Source: an uncultured Lachnospiraceae bacterium
GTDB lineage: Bacteria; Bacillota; Clostridia; Lachnospirales; Lachnospiraceae
DNA length: 64,000 nt
NCBI GenBank assembly: GCA_934320845.1
Contig: CAKRFU010000010.1
Location: 54,099 to 118,098, forward strand
Reading direction: 5' to 3'
This document shows, in pieces, positions 26,502 to 34,289 of the stretch; positions within the stretch are counted from its first letter, which is position 1, and the number at the start of each line of letters is the position of its first letter. The notes beneath the pieces are model-generated. The model worked only from the letters and a program-made list of their open reading frames with translations, was not told the origin of the DNA and did no database searches. Position numbers and translations under genes: made by a program.

Positions 26502-28106
26502 ATGAGGAAACTTATTAAAAAAAGTGTGGCAGCAGCATTATCGACAGCGCTTCTTGTAACATTGGGACCTGTAGCAGATATTTCAACAGTTAAGGCAGCA
26601 GATGATTATACATATCTTTATGCCGGACTTACATGGGAGCAGTATTGGGATGCAGAGGGAATTTATCTGCAGAGTGATAAGACTATGACAGATTCTAATG
26701 CTGAGGCTGATGCAAGAGGAGAGATGGATAAGGGTGCTTTTGATGCAGTTTCAAGAGCTACTACAAATCATGGACTTCATAGAGGAAGTTATCAGTGTAA
26801 TGCAGTAATTTACGGTGAGGACGGAAGTGAATTTAGCGTATCTCACTGGTCAGATGACGGAAAGACACTTTATCTTACAGATGGAACAAGTGTAGCATAT
26901 GCAAAGGGTACTATCACAAAAGCAGACGGTACACAGACAACTTTAAAGGAATACAAAGTTTACGGACTCAAATATGTTCCTGTTGCAGTAAAAACATCAG
27001 AACTTGACGATTTTAAAAAAACTTATCAGGTTGTTGAAAATGACGGTGAACTTGTTGGAGGATACAGTGAGATGAATCTTTCAGCATATGATTTAAAGGC
27101 TAATGTAACAGCAGATACAAACGGTCTTAAAACAGCGACAGAGGAAAAAGACGGTACATTTAAGTTCAGTGCCAGAAAGACAGGAACAGCTTCAGGTATC
27201 AAAGAGCAGACACTTGCAAAGGCATCTAAACTTAAAGTTGAGGTTAAAGAAGCAAACGGAAGTTATGGTGAGTTCCTTCGTGTAGATATAAACAATGCAG
27301 ATGATGCAGACACATCAAAGGGAGAGGGTTACGGTGCTCTTGGTGCAAAAATGCAGGCTGTAAAGTGGACATACTATGGAAATGATTCAGAGCGCAAGAC
27401 GGCAATTGCAAACTTCGGAACTAAGTTTGCAGCAGATAACTGGATGCATAAAGCAATGGGTATTCAGCTTGGTCTTACAGATTCATACAGAGCAGCACTT
27501 CCGGGAGGAACAGATGGAACAGGTTACTGGAGTCTTACAGTATATGCTCTCGGATATGAGGATGAGACGGTAAACTTTGAGGTGACGAAAGACAATATAG
27601 TTGACACAGTAAATATAACTGAAAATGCAGATACAACAAAATTAAGCGACCTTGTAAAAGATGCCAAAGGATTAAAAGAGTCTGATTACACGACGGCAAG
27701 CTGGAAAGATTTTGTCGGAGAACTTGAGGAAGCTGAGGAAGAACTTGCAAAGCCAAATCATTATCAGGCAATGGTAGATGAAGCATATAATCATCTTAGT
27801 GCTGCAATTAAAGCACTTGTAAAAGAAGAAAAAGCATTGAATGCCCCTGCATCAGTAAAAGTGGCAGCAAAGAAGAAATCATTTACTGTTACATGGAAAA
27901 AAGTAAACGGTGCAAAAGGATATCAGGTTCAGTATTCTCTTACAAAGAACTTTAAGAAAGCGGCTGTCAAGAATGTTACAAAGACAACATTAACAGTTAA
28001 AAAGTTAAAGTCAGGCAAAAAGTATTTTGTGAGAGTTAAGGCAGTAGCTTCAGATAAAAAACTTAACAGTGGCTGGTCAGCAGCAAAGACAGTTAAAGTA
28101 AAATAA
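26502..28106 (+). CDS. Secreted Tp47-like protein with FIVAR and FN3 modules
   Basis: A 534-residue exported protein (signal peptide about 1-32, ending VKAAD). The long middle region contains TYLYAGLTWEQYWDAEG, a Ser/Thr/Asn-rich start TTNHGLHRGSYQC and repeated beta-sandwich segments. It resembles proteins annotated in Lachnospiraceae with penicillin-binding Tp47 domains, named after the Treponema 47-kDa lipoprotein. A FIVAR helical repeat follows (about 375-435), then a fibronectin type III domain (about 445-534) ending KTVKVK. The role is unknown; a cell-surface or polysaccharide-interacting protein is inferred from the modules. It has its own promoter and terminator. Confidence 0.6.
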   Translation: MRKLIKKSVAAALSTALLVTLGPVADISTVKAADDYTYLYAGLTWEQYWDAEGIYLQSDKTMTDSNAEADARGEMDKGAFDAVSRATTNHGLHRGSYQCNAVIYGEDGSEFSVSHWSDDGKTLYLTDGTSVAYAKGTITKADGTQTTLKEYKVYGLKYVPVAVKTSELDDFKKTYQVVENDGELVGGYSEMNLSAYDLKANVTADTNGLKTATEEKDGTFKFSARKTGTASGIKEQTLAKASKLKVEVKEANGSYGEFLRVDINNADDADTSKGEGYGALGAKMQAVKWTYYGNDSERKTAIANFGTKFAADNWMHKAMGIQLGLTDSYRAALPGGTDGTGYWSLTVYALGYEDETVNFEVTKDNIVDTVNITENADTTKLSDLVKDAKGLKESDYTTASWKDFVGELEEAEEELAKPNHYQAMVDEAYNHLSAAIKALVKEEKALNAPASVKVAAKKKSFTVTWKKVNGAKGYQVQYSLTKNFKKAAVKNVTKTTLTVKKLKSGKKYFVRVKAVASDKKLNSGWSAAKTVKVK

Positions 28107-28145
28107 TTTGCAGAAGAGATTGTTTTGGGATATTAATAATGTGCA

Positions 28146-28180
28146 AAAGGGAAGGTTGTTTTTAACCTTCCGTTTTGTGC
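28146..28180 (+). terminator. Terminator of the Tp47-like gene
   Basis: GGAAGGTT (28150-28157) pairs with AACCTTCC (28164-28171) around a short T-rich loop, followed by GTTTTGTG. It precedes the ApbE gene by about 35 bases. Confidence 0.82.
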
Positions 28181-28212
28181 GTTATAGAATAAATTTTGAA
28201 ACGAGGGTATAG

Positions 28213-29268
28213 ATGATTAAGAAAATATTAAGTCTTATTTTGTGTGCGGCACTTTTCACGGGGTGTCAGAATAATGGAAATAAAGCCGGTGAGACAAAAC
28301 AAAATAGCGAAAAAAGTGAGGCTTTAGAGGCTCAAAAAGAAATTTTTGCGATGGATACATATATGACAATCAAGACATATGGTGACAAGGCAGATGAAGC
28401 AGCAGAGGCGGCAGTAGATGAGACAAACCGACTTGATAAGCTTTTTAGTACGGGAAACAATGAGAGTGAAATTGCGATTTTGAATGAAAGCGGAAGTGAA
28501 ATATTATCGGAAGAGACATTTTCTCTTGTTGAAAAGTCATGTGAATTGTATAAGAGCACAGCAGGTGCGTTTAATATAGCAGTTTATCCGCTTATGAAGG
28601 AGTGGGGATTTACAAACGAAAAATATAATGTTCCGGATGAGAAAATCATAAAAAAATTTTTAAAATATATTGATGTTTCAAAGATTGAATATGATGCAAA
28701 TACAAGACAGGTAGTATTGCCGCAAAATTATGAAATAGATTTAGGCGGAATAGCTAAGGGTTACACATCAGCAAGGCTTATGCAGATATTTAAGAAATAT
28801 GGACTTTCCGGGGGAATTGTTTCTCTTGGGGGAAATGTTCAGACTTATGGTTACAAATCTGAAAATAAAAAATGGAAAGTAGCTGTTGAAAATCCGGAGA
28901 CATCGCCGCTTGATGGAGATTATCTGGGAGTGCTTGACATTACCGACAAAGCAGTTATTACGTCGGGAGGATATGAGAGATATTTTGAAAAGGATGGAAA
29001 GAGGTATCATCATATTTTAAATCCAAAAACCGGAAAACCGGCAGACAGTGGACTTATAAGTGTGTCAATAATCAGTAGTGATGGAACACTTGCCGATGGA
29101 CTTTCTACATCCCTGTTTATAATGGGTAAACAAAAGGGAATAAAATATTGGCAGAAAAATAAAGATAAATTTGATGTGATATGGCTTGAAAATGATGGGA
29201 CAGTGACAATTACAGATGGAATAGAGAATGTTTTTTCGTCTGATTTTAAATACAGTGTTGTGAAGTGA
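28213..29268 (+). CDS. apbE: ApbE-type FAD:protein FMN transferase, lipoprotein
   Basis: A 351-residue lipoprotein (lipobox ending LFTGC, lipidation at Cys18). ApbE moves FMN from FAD onto Thr/Ser of SGAT-type motifs in extracytosolic flavoproteins. Family landmarks are FAMDTYMTI, the EIDLGGIAKGY motif, GGNVQTYG and HHILNPKTGKPA with the downstream DGLSTSLF segment. Two proteins encoded immediately downstream carry four predicted targets, so this enzyme is their dedicated flavinylase. A GAGGG site precedes the ATG. There is a 19-base gap to the next gene, consistent with one operon. Confidence 0.93.
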   Translation: MIKKILSLILCAALFTGCQNNGNKAGETKQNSEKSEALEAQKEIFAMDTYMTIKTYGDKADEAAEAAVDETNRLDKLFSTGNNESEIAILNESGSEILSEETFSLVEKSCELYKSTAGAFNIAVYPLMKEWGFTNEKYNVPDEKIIKKFLKYIDVSKIEYDANTRQVVLPQNYEIDLGGIAKGYTSARLMQIFKKYGLSGGIVSLGGNVQTYGYKSENKKWKVAVENPETSPLDGDYLGVLDITDKAVITSGGYERYFEKDGKRYHHILNPKTGKPADSGLISVSIISSDGTLADGLSTSLFIMGKQKGIKYWQKNKDKFDVIWLENDGTVTITDGIENVFSSDFKYSVVK

Positions 29269-29287
29269 ATAGATTGGAGGCCGCAGG

Positions 29288-30805
29288 ATGACTGAAAAAA
29301 TTAAAGAGAAAGTTAGTGCGTATATAGAACAGTTTAAACCGGCTGTTTTTGTTTTGCCGTCTGTTATTATTGCGGCATTTTGTGTTGGTGGCTTTTATAT
29401 TGGAAGCAGCAGTGCAATAAAAAACAGTATGTATAATAAAGGTACAAATAGCAGTGTAGAAGAAGGCTGGAATAGCAAAAATAATACTGAAAGTGTTGAC
29501 GATGCAGATGCGAGTGAAAAGGCAAAGAAAACTGTTTCAGGGAATATGGTAAAGAAAGTTGATGCTACAGTGAAAAAGGCAAAGAGTGGAAAACCTGCAG
29601 ATGGTGTGTTTGAAGGCAGTAGTGTCTGCGAGAAGTTCGGTTATACGGTAAGTCTTAAGGCAAAGTTTAAAGATGGAAAACCGGTAGCACTTTATGGAAT
29701 AAAAATGCTTAATAATAGTGACAGTTCAAATGATGTATATATGGCTAGAGCATGGCGTGAAATGGTAAAACGGATAATAGGAGAGGTAGCAGGTAACGGA
29801 ACTGTATCTGATGTAGACAGTGTATCAGGAGCAACATATTCATCAAATGCGATTGTCAGTGCTTATCTTGACGCGCGCAATAAAGCTGTTGCAAAAGCTA
29901 AAGGCAGAAAATTGAAAGCTACACCAAAAGAGGCAGCGGTTCCTTCAAAAAAGCCTGCAGCAGTAAAAGTACCAAAACCTGACAAAATTCCGAGTGGTGA
30001 TTTGGCTGACGGAAAATACAGGGTGAGCGCAGTATGTGAACCGGATGAAGACGAGGATTTTGAAAAATATACACTTAGCGCATCATTTACTTTTAAAAGT
30101 GGAAAATGTACTGCCATATCTGATTTTTCATCAACAGCCCAAAGCAATAAAAATTATTATATGAAAGCTGCAAAGGGAAATGATAAAGCAAAGGGAATGG
30201 TAACACAGATAATACAAAAACAATCGGTGGACGGCATAAGTGCGGTGTCAGGAGCGACATGTTCTTCTAAAACAATAGTTGAACTTTATGTTAAAGCATT
30301 AGAGAAAGCTGCGAAAAAAGCGGGAGTAAAAAGCACCCCGATACCGAGCCAGAGTGCGGTACCGACATCAAAACCGTGGGAAACAGATTCGCCTGAAAAT
30401 ACTGCTTCTCCGATGCCGACAAAGGCACCTGAACCGGGTCAGAGCGTGGAACCTGAACCGACACCAAGTCTTGTACCGTTAAATCCGGGCACATATAAGG
30501 AAACGGTAACGGTATATCCTGATGAATCAAATGATTTTGAAGAGTATATGCTTACAGCAGATGTTATATTTAATGATAACCATTTCTGCAGTTTTGACAA
30601 TGTAATATTATCTGATGAGACAAACAGATTTTATTACAATAAGGCAGTAAACGGAACAAAAACAAAGCCGGGACTTATTTCGCAAATAAATGCAAAACAG
30701 AATGACGAACTGGACGGCGTATCGGGAGCAACGTGCACGTCAAATGCACTTATAGAATTGTTTTCAAAGGCATGGAATGAGGCTAAGAAAAGAGGTTTGG
30801 AATAA
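29288..30805 (+). CDS. Membrane-anchored protein with three FMN-binding domains
   Basis: A 505-residue protein: one N-terminal membrane anchor (about 19-40), a polar spacer (about 45-100) and three FMN_bind domains. Each has a covalent-flavin motif: VSGATYSS (Ser180-Thr183), VSGATCSS (Ser321-Thr324) and VSGATCTS (Ser479-Thr482). The domains are joined by Pro/Lys linkers, with a long Pro/Glu/Thr-rich one at about 350-400. The threonine of each motif would receive FMN from the ApbE encoded just upstream. The layout resembles surface flavoproteins such as Listeria PplA and the FMN domains of RnfG/NqrC and NosR. It is probably an extracytosolic electron wire; the final acceptor is unknown. The fusion of three domains is unusual. 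Confidence 0.88.
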   Translation: MTEKIKEKVSAYIEQFKPAVFVLPSVIIAAFCVGGFYIGSSSAIKNSMYNKGTNSSVEEGWNSKNNTESVDDADASEKAKKTVSGNMVKKVDATVKKAKSGKPADGVFEGSSVCEKFGYTVSLKAKFKDGKPVALYGIKMLNNSDSSNDVYMARAWREMVKRIIGEVAGNGTVSDVDSVSGATYSSNAIVSAYLDARNKAVAKAKGRKLKATPKEAAVPSKKPAAVKVPKPDKIPSGDLADGKYRVSAVCEPDEDEDFEKYTLSASFTFKSGKCTAISDFSSTAQSNKNYYMKAAKGNDKAKGMVTQIIQKQSVDGISAVSGATCSSKTIVELYVKALEKAAKKAGVKSTPIPSQSAVPTSKPWETDSPENTASPMPTKAPEPGQSVEPEPTPSLVPLNPGTYKETVTVYPDESNDFEEYMLTADVIFNDNHFCSFDNVILSDETNRFYYNKAVNGTKTKPGLISQINAKQNDELDGVSGATCTSNALIELFSKAWNEAKKRGLE

Positions 30806-31204
30806 ATGAAGATATTTATTGCAAAGAGTATAAATCTGATACTCATTATAGGAATTGTATATGTATACTGTACACAGGCAGGAAAATTTCAAAAAAATAT
30901 GGCAGATGCAGGGAGTGCGGCACAGTCACATTTTGCAGATGATGGTGTATATGAAGGCAGTGGTGACGGGTTTGGCGGAAAGATAACTGTTCGCCTTACG
31001 GTAAAGAACGAGAGACTTCAAAAAGCAGAAATAATATCGGCAAAAAACGAGACAAAAGATTATCTTGAATCGGCAAAAAAAATACTTGAGGATGCTGTAA
31101 AACAACAGTCGACAGATGTAGATACGGTATCGGGAGCAACATTATCATCAAATGGGATAATTGTGGCGATGAAGAATGCACTCGTAAACGGAAAGGAACA
31201 ATAG
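30806..31204 (+). CDS. Small membrane-anchored FMN-binding protein
   Basis: A 132-residue protein with one N-terminal membrane helix (about 8-24) and a single FMN_bind domain whose flavinylation motif VSGATLSS places FMN on Thr112. It starts directly after the stop of the three-domain protein (adjacent bases 30805/30806), so translation is coupled. It would be flavinylated by the same ApbE and probably hands electrons between the membrane 4Fe-4S protein downstream and the larger flavoprotein. It resembles the FMN domain of RnfG in size, but no other Rnf subunits are present. Confidence 0.88.
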   Translation: MKIFIAKSINLILIIGIVYVYCTQAGKFQKNMADAGSAAQSHFADDGVYEGSGDGFGGKITVRLTVKNERLQKAEIISAKNETKDYLESAKKILEDAVKQQSTDVDTVSGATLSSNGIIVAMKNALVNGKEQ

Positions 31205-31208
31205 ATAA

Positions 31209-31967
31209 ATGGTAAATGTAAAAACTAAATTAAAGCGTCTGCAAATAGTAAGAACACTGATACAAATAGTTTTTTTTGTATTTATGCCATCACTTTTTTC
31301 ACAGGCATTTGCAGGAATAAAGGAATCTGTATCCCTTATGGGAAAAGGACAGCCATTAAAAATGTCTGATTTTTTGATAAAATTTATTGTTTTGTGTCTG
31401 CTTACGACAATATTAGGAAGAATTTTCTGTGGTTTCATGTGCTCATTTGGAGCAATCGGAGACTGGTTTTATATGTTCTCAGGATTTATTCAGAAAAAAA
31501 TCGGAGTGAAATTTCCGTCAATGTCTGAAAAAGCACAGATTAACATGCAAAAATTCAAATATATTGTGCTGTTGTTGATAGTTCTGCTTTGTTTTAGTGA
31601 AAATGGAGAGTATGTTGCAAAATATAGTCCGTGGACGGTGTTTTCACTTATAACACAGCGTAACTTTAAAATAGGTACATATATTATAGGAAGTGTATTG
31701 CTTGTTTTTATAATAATAGGAATGATGTTTAAGGAAAGGTTTTTTTGTCAGTTTATATGCCCGCTTGGAGCAGTATTTTCGTTCCTGCCTAAAAATTTTT
31801 TGTTCCATGTAAAGAAAAAAGAGGAAAAATGTTTTAATGGATGTAAGGCATGCACAAATAAGTGCCCGGTTCATTTAAAATATGATGAAGCGGGGATGAG
31901 GGAAGGTGAGTGTATAAGCTGTGGACGCTGCTTTATGGTCTGCCCTCATAGGATGAAGAAAAAATAA
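31209..31967 (+). CDS. Membrane 4Fe-4S electron-transfer protein (NapH/NosR C-terminal type)
   Basis: A 252-residue polytopic membrane protein with about four helices. It has two cytoplasmic Cys pairs of the NapH type (RIFCGFMCSFGAIGDW near 72-87 and FFCQFICPLGAVFSF near 177-191). A C-terminal ferredoxin domain carries two 4Fe-4S clusters (CFNGCKACTNKCP and CISCGRCFMVCP). Such proteins pass electrons from the cytoplasm through the membrane to extracytosolic flavin domains. It is the last gene of the ApbE/FMN operon, 4 bases after the small FMN protein. The electron donor (ferredoxin or a quinol) cannot be deduced. Confidence 0.85.
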   Translation: MVNVKTKLKRLQIVRTLIQIVFFVFMPSLFSQAFAGIKESVSLMGKGQPLKMSDFLIKFIVLCLLTTILGRIFCGFMCSFGAIGDWFYMFSGFIQKKIGVKFPSMSEKAQINMQKFKYIVLLLIVLLCFSENGEYVAKYSPWTVFSLITQRNFKIGTYIIGSVLLVFIIIGMMFKERFFCQFICPLGAVFSFLPKNFLFHVKKKEEKCFNGCKACTNKCPVHLKYDEAGMREGECISCGRCFMVCPHRMKKK

Positions 31968-32058
31968 CCTAAAAGAGTTAGTACACAAAAAGTCATACAG
32001 GGTATATTTTTTCAGGTGATGAATATTATTTAACGTGCAGTCTTTGTTGGAGGTGCAG

Positions 32059-32685
32059 ATGCTTAATTATATATGGGCATTTATGATACTTGGAGGATTA
32101 TCGTATGGTGTGGCATGTGGTCAGGCGAAAGCGTTGTCAGATTCTATTATTGACAGTTCAGGAGAGGCCGTCTCACTTGCGATAACAATGCTTGGCGTTA
32201 TGGCTATGTGGTGTGGAATAATGGAGATCGCAAGACAGTCCGGACTTATGGATAAAATGACAAAATTATTGTCTCCGATTGTACGTTTTTTATTTCCTGA
32301 AATTGATGAGAAGCATGTAGTAAATGAATATATAACGGCAAATATGGTTGCTAATATACTTGGTCTCGGCTGGGCAGCGACACCTATGGGACTGAAAGCG
32401 ATAAAGGAGATGGCAAAGATAGAACGTGCGCGTCTCGCAGAAAAAAATGTTGATATATCAAAAGTGAAATTAAGGGCGAGCAATGAAATGTGTACGTTCC
32501 TTGTAATAAATATATCATCACTTCAGTTGATACCGGTAAATATAATAGCGTATAGAAGCCGGTATGGCAGCGTAAATCCGGTGGGGATAGTCGTTCCTGG
32601 ACTTATAGCAACGGGTGTGAGTACACTGGCAGCAGTCATTTTTTGCAAAATTGCGAGCAGAAAAAAACATCAAAAGGGAAAGTGA
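32059..32685 (+). CDS. spmA: SpmA-like membrane protein
   Basis: A membrane protein of about 208 residues resembling spore maturation protein A of Bacillus and the nucleoside-recognition (Gate) family. It has the characteristic CGIMEIARQSGLMDK and ANMVANILGLGWAATPMGLKAI segments. In spore formers SpmA acts with SpmB in spore-core dehydration. Here spmB does not follow: the next gene is an FtsW-type protein. The start at 32059 is preceded by GGAGGTG; the earlier in-frame start lacks one. A role outside sporulation, or spmB elsewhere in the genome, are both possible. Confidence 0.82.
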   Translation: MLNYIWAFMILGGLSYGVACGQAKALSDSIIDSSGEAVSLAITMLGVMAMWCGIMEIARQSGLMDKMTKLLSPIVRFLFPEIDEKHVVNEYITANMVANILGLGWAATPMGLKAIKEMAKIERARLAEKNVDISKVKLRASNEMCTFLVINISSLQLIPVNIIAYRSRYGSVNPVGIVVPGLIATGVSTLAAVIFCKIASRKKHQKGK

Positions 32686-32755
32686 CGAAACTGGACTTTA
32701 TATATGGTATATGTTAAACTGCAATAGTAGTTTTTGTTTGACAGGGGGTGCGTTT

Positions 32756-34054
32756 GTGCTTAGAAAACCATCGGCAAGAAGAGCTCTTGCATCATATATA
32801 GACAGTCAGGAAAGAGTGGATATAAAAGTCTTTATAATTTTACTGATGTTAAACATTTTTGGGATAATTATGATATACAGTGCATCAAGCTACAGATGCA
32901 GTCTCGGCCCTAAATATAATTATGATAATATGTATTTTGCAAAAAAGCAGATTGCGTATGTTATACTTGGATTTATTGGTATGCTTATATTGAGGGTTTG
33001 CAATTATAACAATTTTAATATACTTAATTTTTCAAGGATACCTTTATTAAAGAAGATAAAAGGACTTAAAGATGTAAAAATATCAATGTCATGGATTATA
33101 TATCTGTTATCAATATGTATGACATTGACATTATATACACCACTTGCAGTTTCAGCAAAAGGTGCAGTGAGATGGATAAAAATAGGTTCGATGTCATTGC
33201 AGGTTGCGGAAGTTTCAAAAATTCTTATAATACTTTGGATAGGAACAAGAATATCAAGATATACAAAAAATAGAAACAGATACAGAATATTGTGGTTTAT
33301 ATGGCTTCCGGCAGGAGTATCTGCATTGTTTCTTTGTGCCAAAAGTTCTAATCTGTCAACATTGATTATACTTTGTGGCATTATTTTTGGAATGACTATA
33401 ATAATGACACCGTTTAACAAAACGCATATAGCAGTATTTGCGGCAGCGGCGGGCGGGGTTGCGCTTGTTATAAATCACATTTACAGCATTATAAATTCAA
33501 ACACTGCTTTTAAAGATTTCAGATACGGCAGAATAGGAGCATGGCTTGCACCTGAAAAGTTTTCGGGAGATGAGAGTTATCAGTCGCTTCAGGCATTGTA
33601 TGCAGTTGCCTCAGGAGGATTTTCGGGAAAGGGACTCGGAAACAGTGTGCAGAAGCTTTCAAGAATACCGGAAGCGCAGAATGACATGATATTTGCGGTA
33701 ATATGTGAAGAACTTGGGATTTTAGGTGCATTTATACTGCTTGGAATGTTTCTGTATCTTATTTTCCAGCTCTTTAAGATTGCCAGCAGAGCAGAAACCA
33801 TATTTGGCAGAGCCGTTGTAACAGGAATAGCAATACATATTTCTTTACAGGTTATAGTAAATATATTTGTAGTGTTGATGATTTTTCCAAACACTGGAGT
33901 ATCGCTGCCGTTTATAAGTTACGGAGGTTCGGCGGTTATATTTACAATGGCTGAAATGGGAATAGCGCTGTCAGTTGACAGAGAACATTTTAGAGCTAAG
34001 GTTGAAAGAAAAGCAAAGCAGATTATAGAAGAAAAAGAACTTCCGGAATATTAA
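32756..34054 (+). CDS. ftsW: FtsW/RodA/SpoVE peptidoglycan glycosyltransferase
   Basis: A SEDS-family polytopic membrane protein of about 432 residues that polymerises lipid II into glycan strands. Landmarks are MIYSASSY near the first helix, FRYGRIGAWLAPEKF, YAVASGGFSGKGLGNS, and the C-terminal TGVSLPFISYGGSA signature. GTG 32756 is chosen because of the GGGGGTG site 7 bases upstream; the longer frame from 32651 runs inside spmA and lacks a ribosome site. Whether it serves division (FtsW) or elongation/sporulation (RodA/SpoVE) is not clear without its partner PBP. The motif set is closest to FtsW/SpoVE. Confidence 0.88.
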   Translation: MLRKPSARRALASYIDSQERVDIKVFIILLMLNIFGIIMIYSASSYRCSLGPKYNYDNMYFAKKQIAYVILGFIGMLILRVCNYNNFNILNFSRIPLLKKIKGLKDVKISMSWIIYLLSICMTLTLYTPLAVSAKGAVRWIKIGSMSLQVAEVSKILIILWIGTRISRYTKNRNRYRILWFIWLPAGVSALFLCAKSSNLSTLIILCGIIFGMTIIMTPFNKTHIAVFAAAAGGVALVINHIYSIINSNTAFKDFRYGRIGAWLAPEKFSGDESYQSLQALYAVASGGFSGKGLGNSVQKLSRIPEAQNDMIFAVICEELGILGAFILLGMFLYLIFQLFKIASRAETIFGRAVVTGIAIHISLQVIVNIFVVLMIFPNTGVSLPFISYGGSAVIFTMAEMGIALSVDREHFRAKVERKAKQIIEEKELPEY

Positions 34055-34144
34055 GAGAAAAATGTCCAAAATAAAACAAAATATTCAGGATGCTGATAAA
34101 GCAAAATTAGGGTTGCACACCAAAAAGAAATATGATAAAGTTAA

Positions 34145-34250
34145 TCTAGTTATATAACTGACGGAAGTGGAAGTGACCACAGGGAGTATAACAGTTTGAC
34201 AGCCGACCGTCTGGGCAGAGAAGTCCGGGATAGTGTCGGTTTTTTCTTTG
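34145..34250 (+). ncRNA. ZTP (pfl) riboswitch with intrinsic terminator
   Basis: The conserved pfl pattern is present in order: AACTGACGGAAGTGG (about 34155-34170), GTGACCACAGGGAGTATAAC (about 34173-34192) and GCCGACCGTCTGGGCA (about 34202-34217). The 3' strand of the aptamer (CCGAC, 34203-34207) can also pair with GTCGG (34235-34239), which is followed by six T residues, giving a ligand-controlled terminator. Binding of ZTP/ZMP, which accumulates when 10-formyl-THF is short, should prevent termination and turn on the AICAR formyltransferase gene downstream. This is the known regulatory logic of the class. Confidence 0.93.
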
Positions 34251-34289
34251 TCAAAATTTATCTTTTTATTTACGAAAGGAGATTATCCA

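Noticed and set aside
30806..31967. Rnf or Nqr complex
   Set aside because: Only FMN-domain and NapH-like proteins are present; RnfA-E-type membrane subunits and RnfB/RnfC are lacking.
32651..32755. Earlier start of the FtsW-type gene overlapping spmA
   Set aside because: No ribosome site; the extra residues are not membrane or family-like; GTG 32756 has GGGGGTG.
34113..34136. Promoter TTGCAC...TATGAT before the ZTP riboswitch
   Set aside because: The spacer is only 12 bases, too short for a sigma-A promoter; the true promoter was not located with confidence.
34233..34289. In-frame GTG start upstream of the AICAR formyltransferase
   Set aside because: It lies inside the riboswitch terminator hairpin and adds residues absent from the family; ATG 34290 has a ribosome site.
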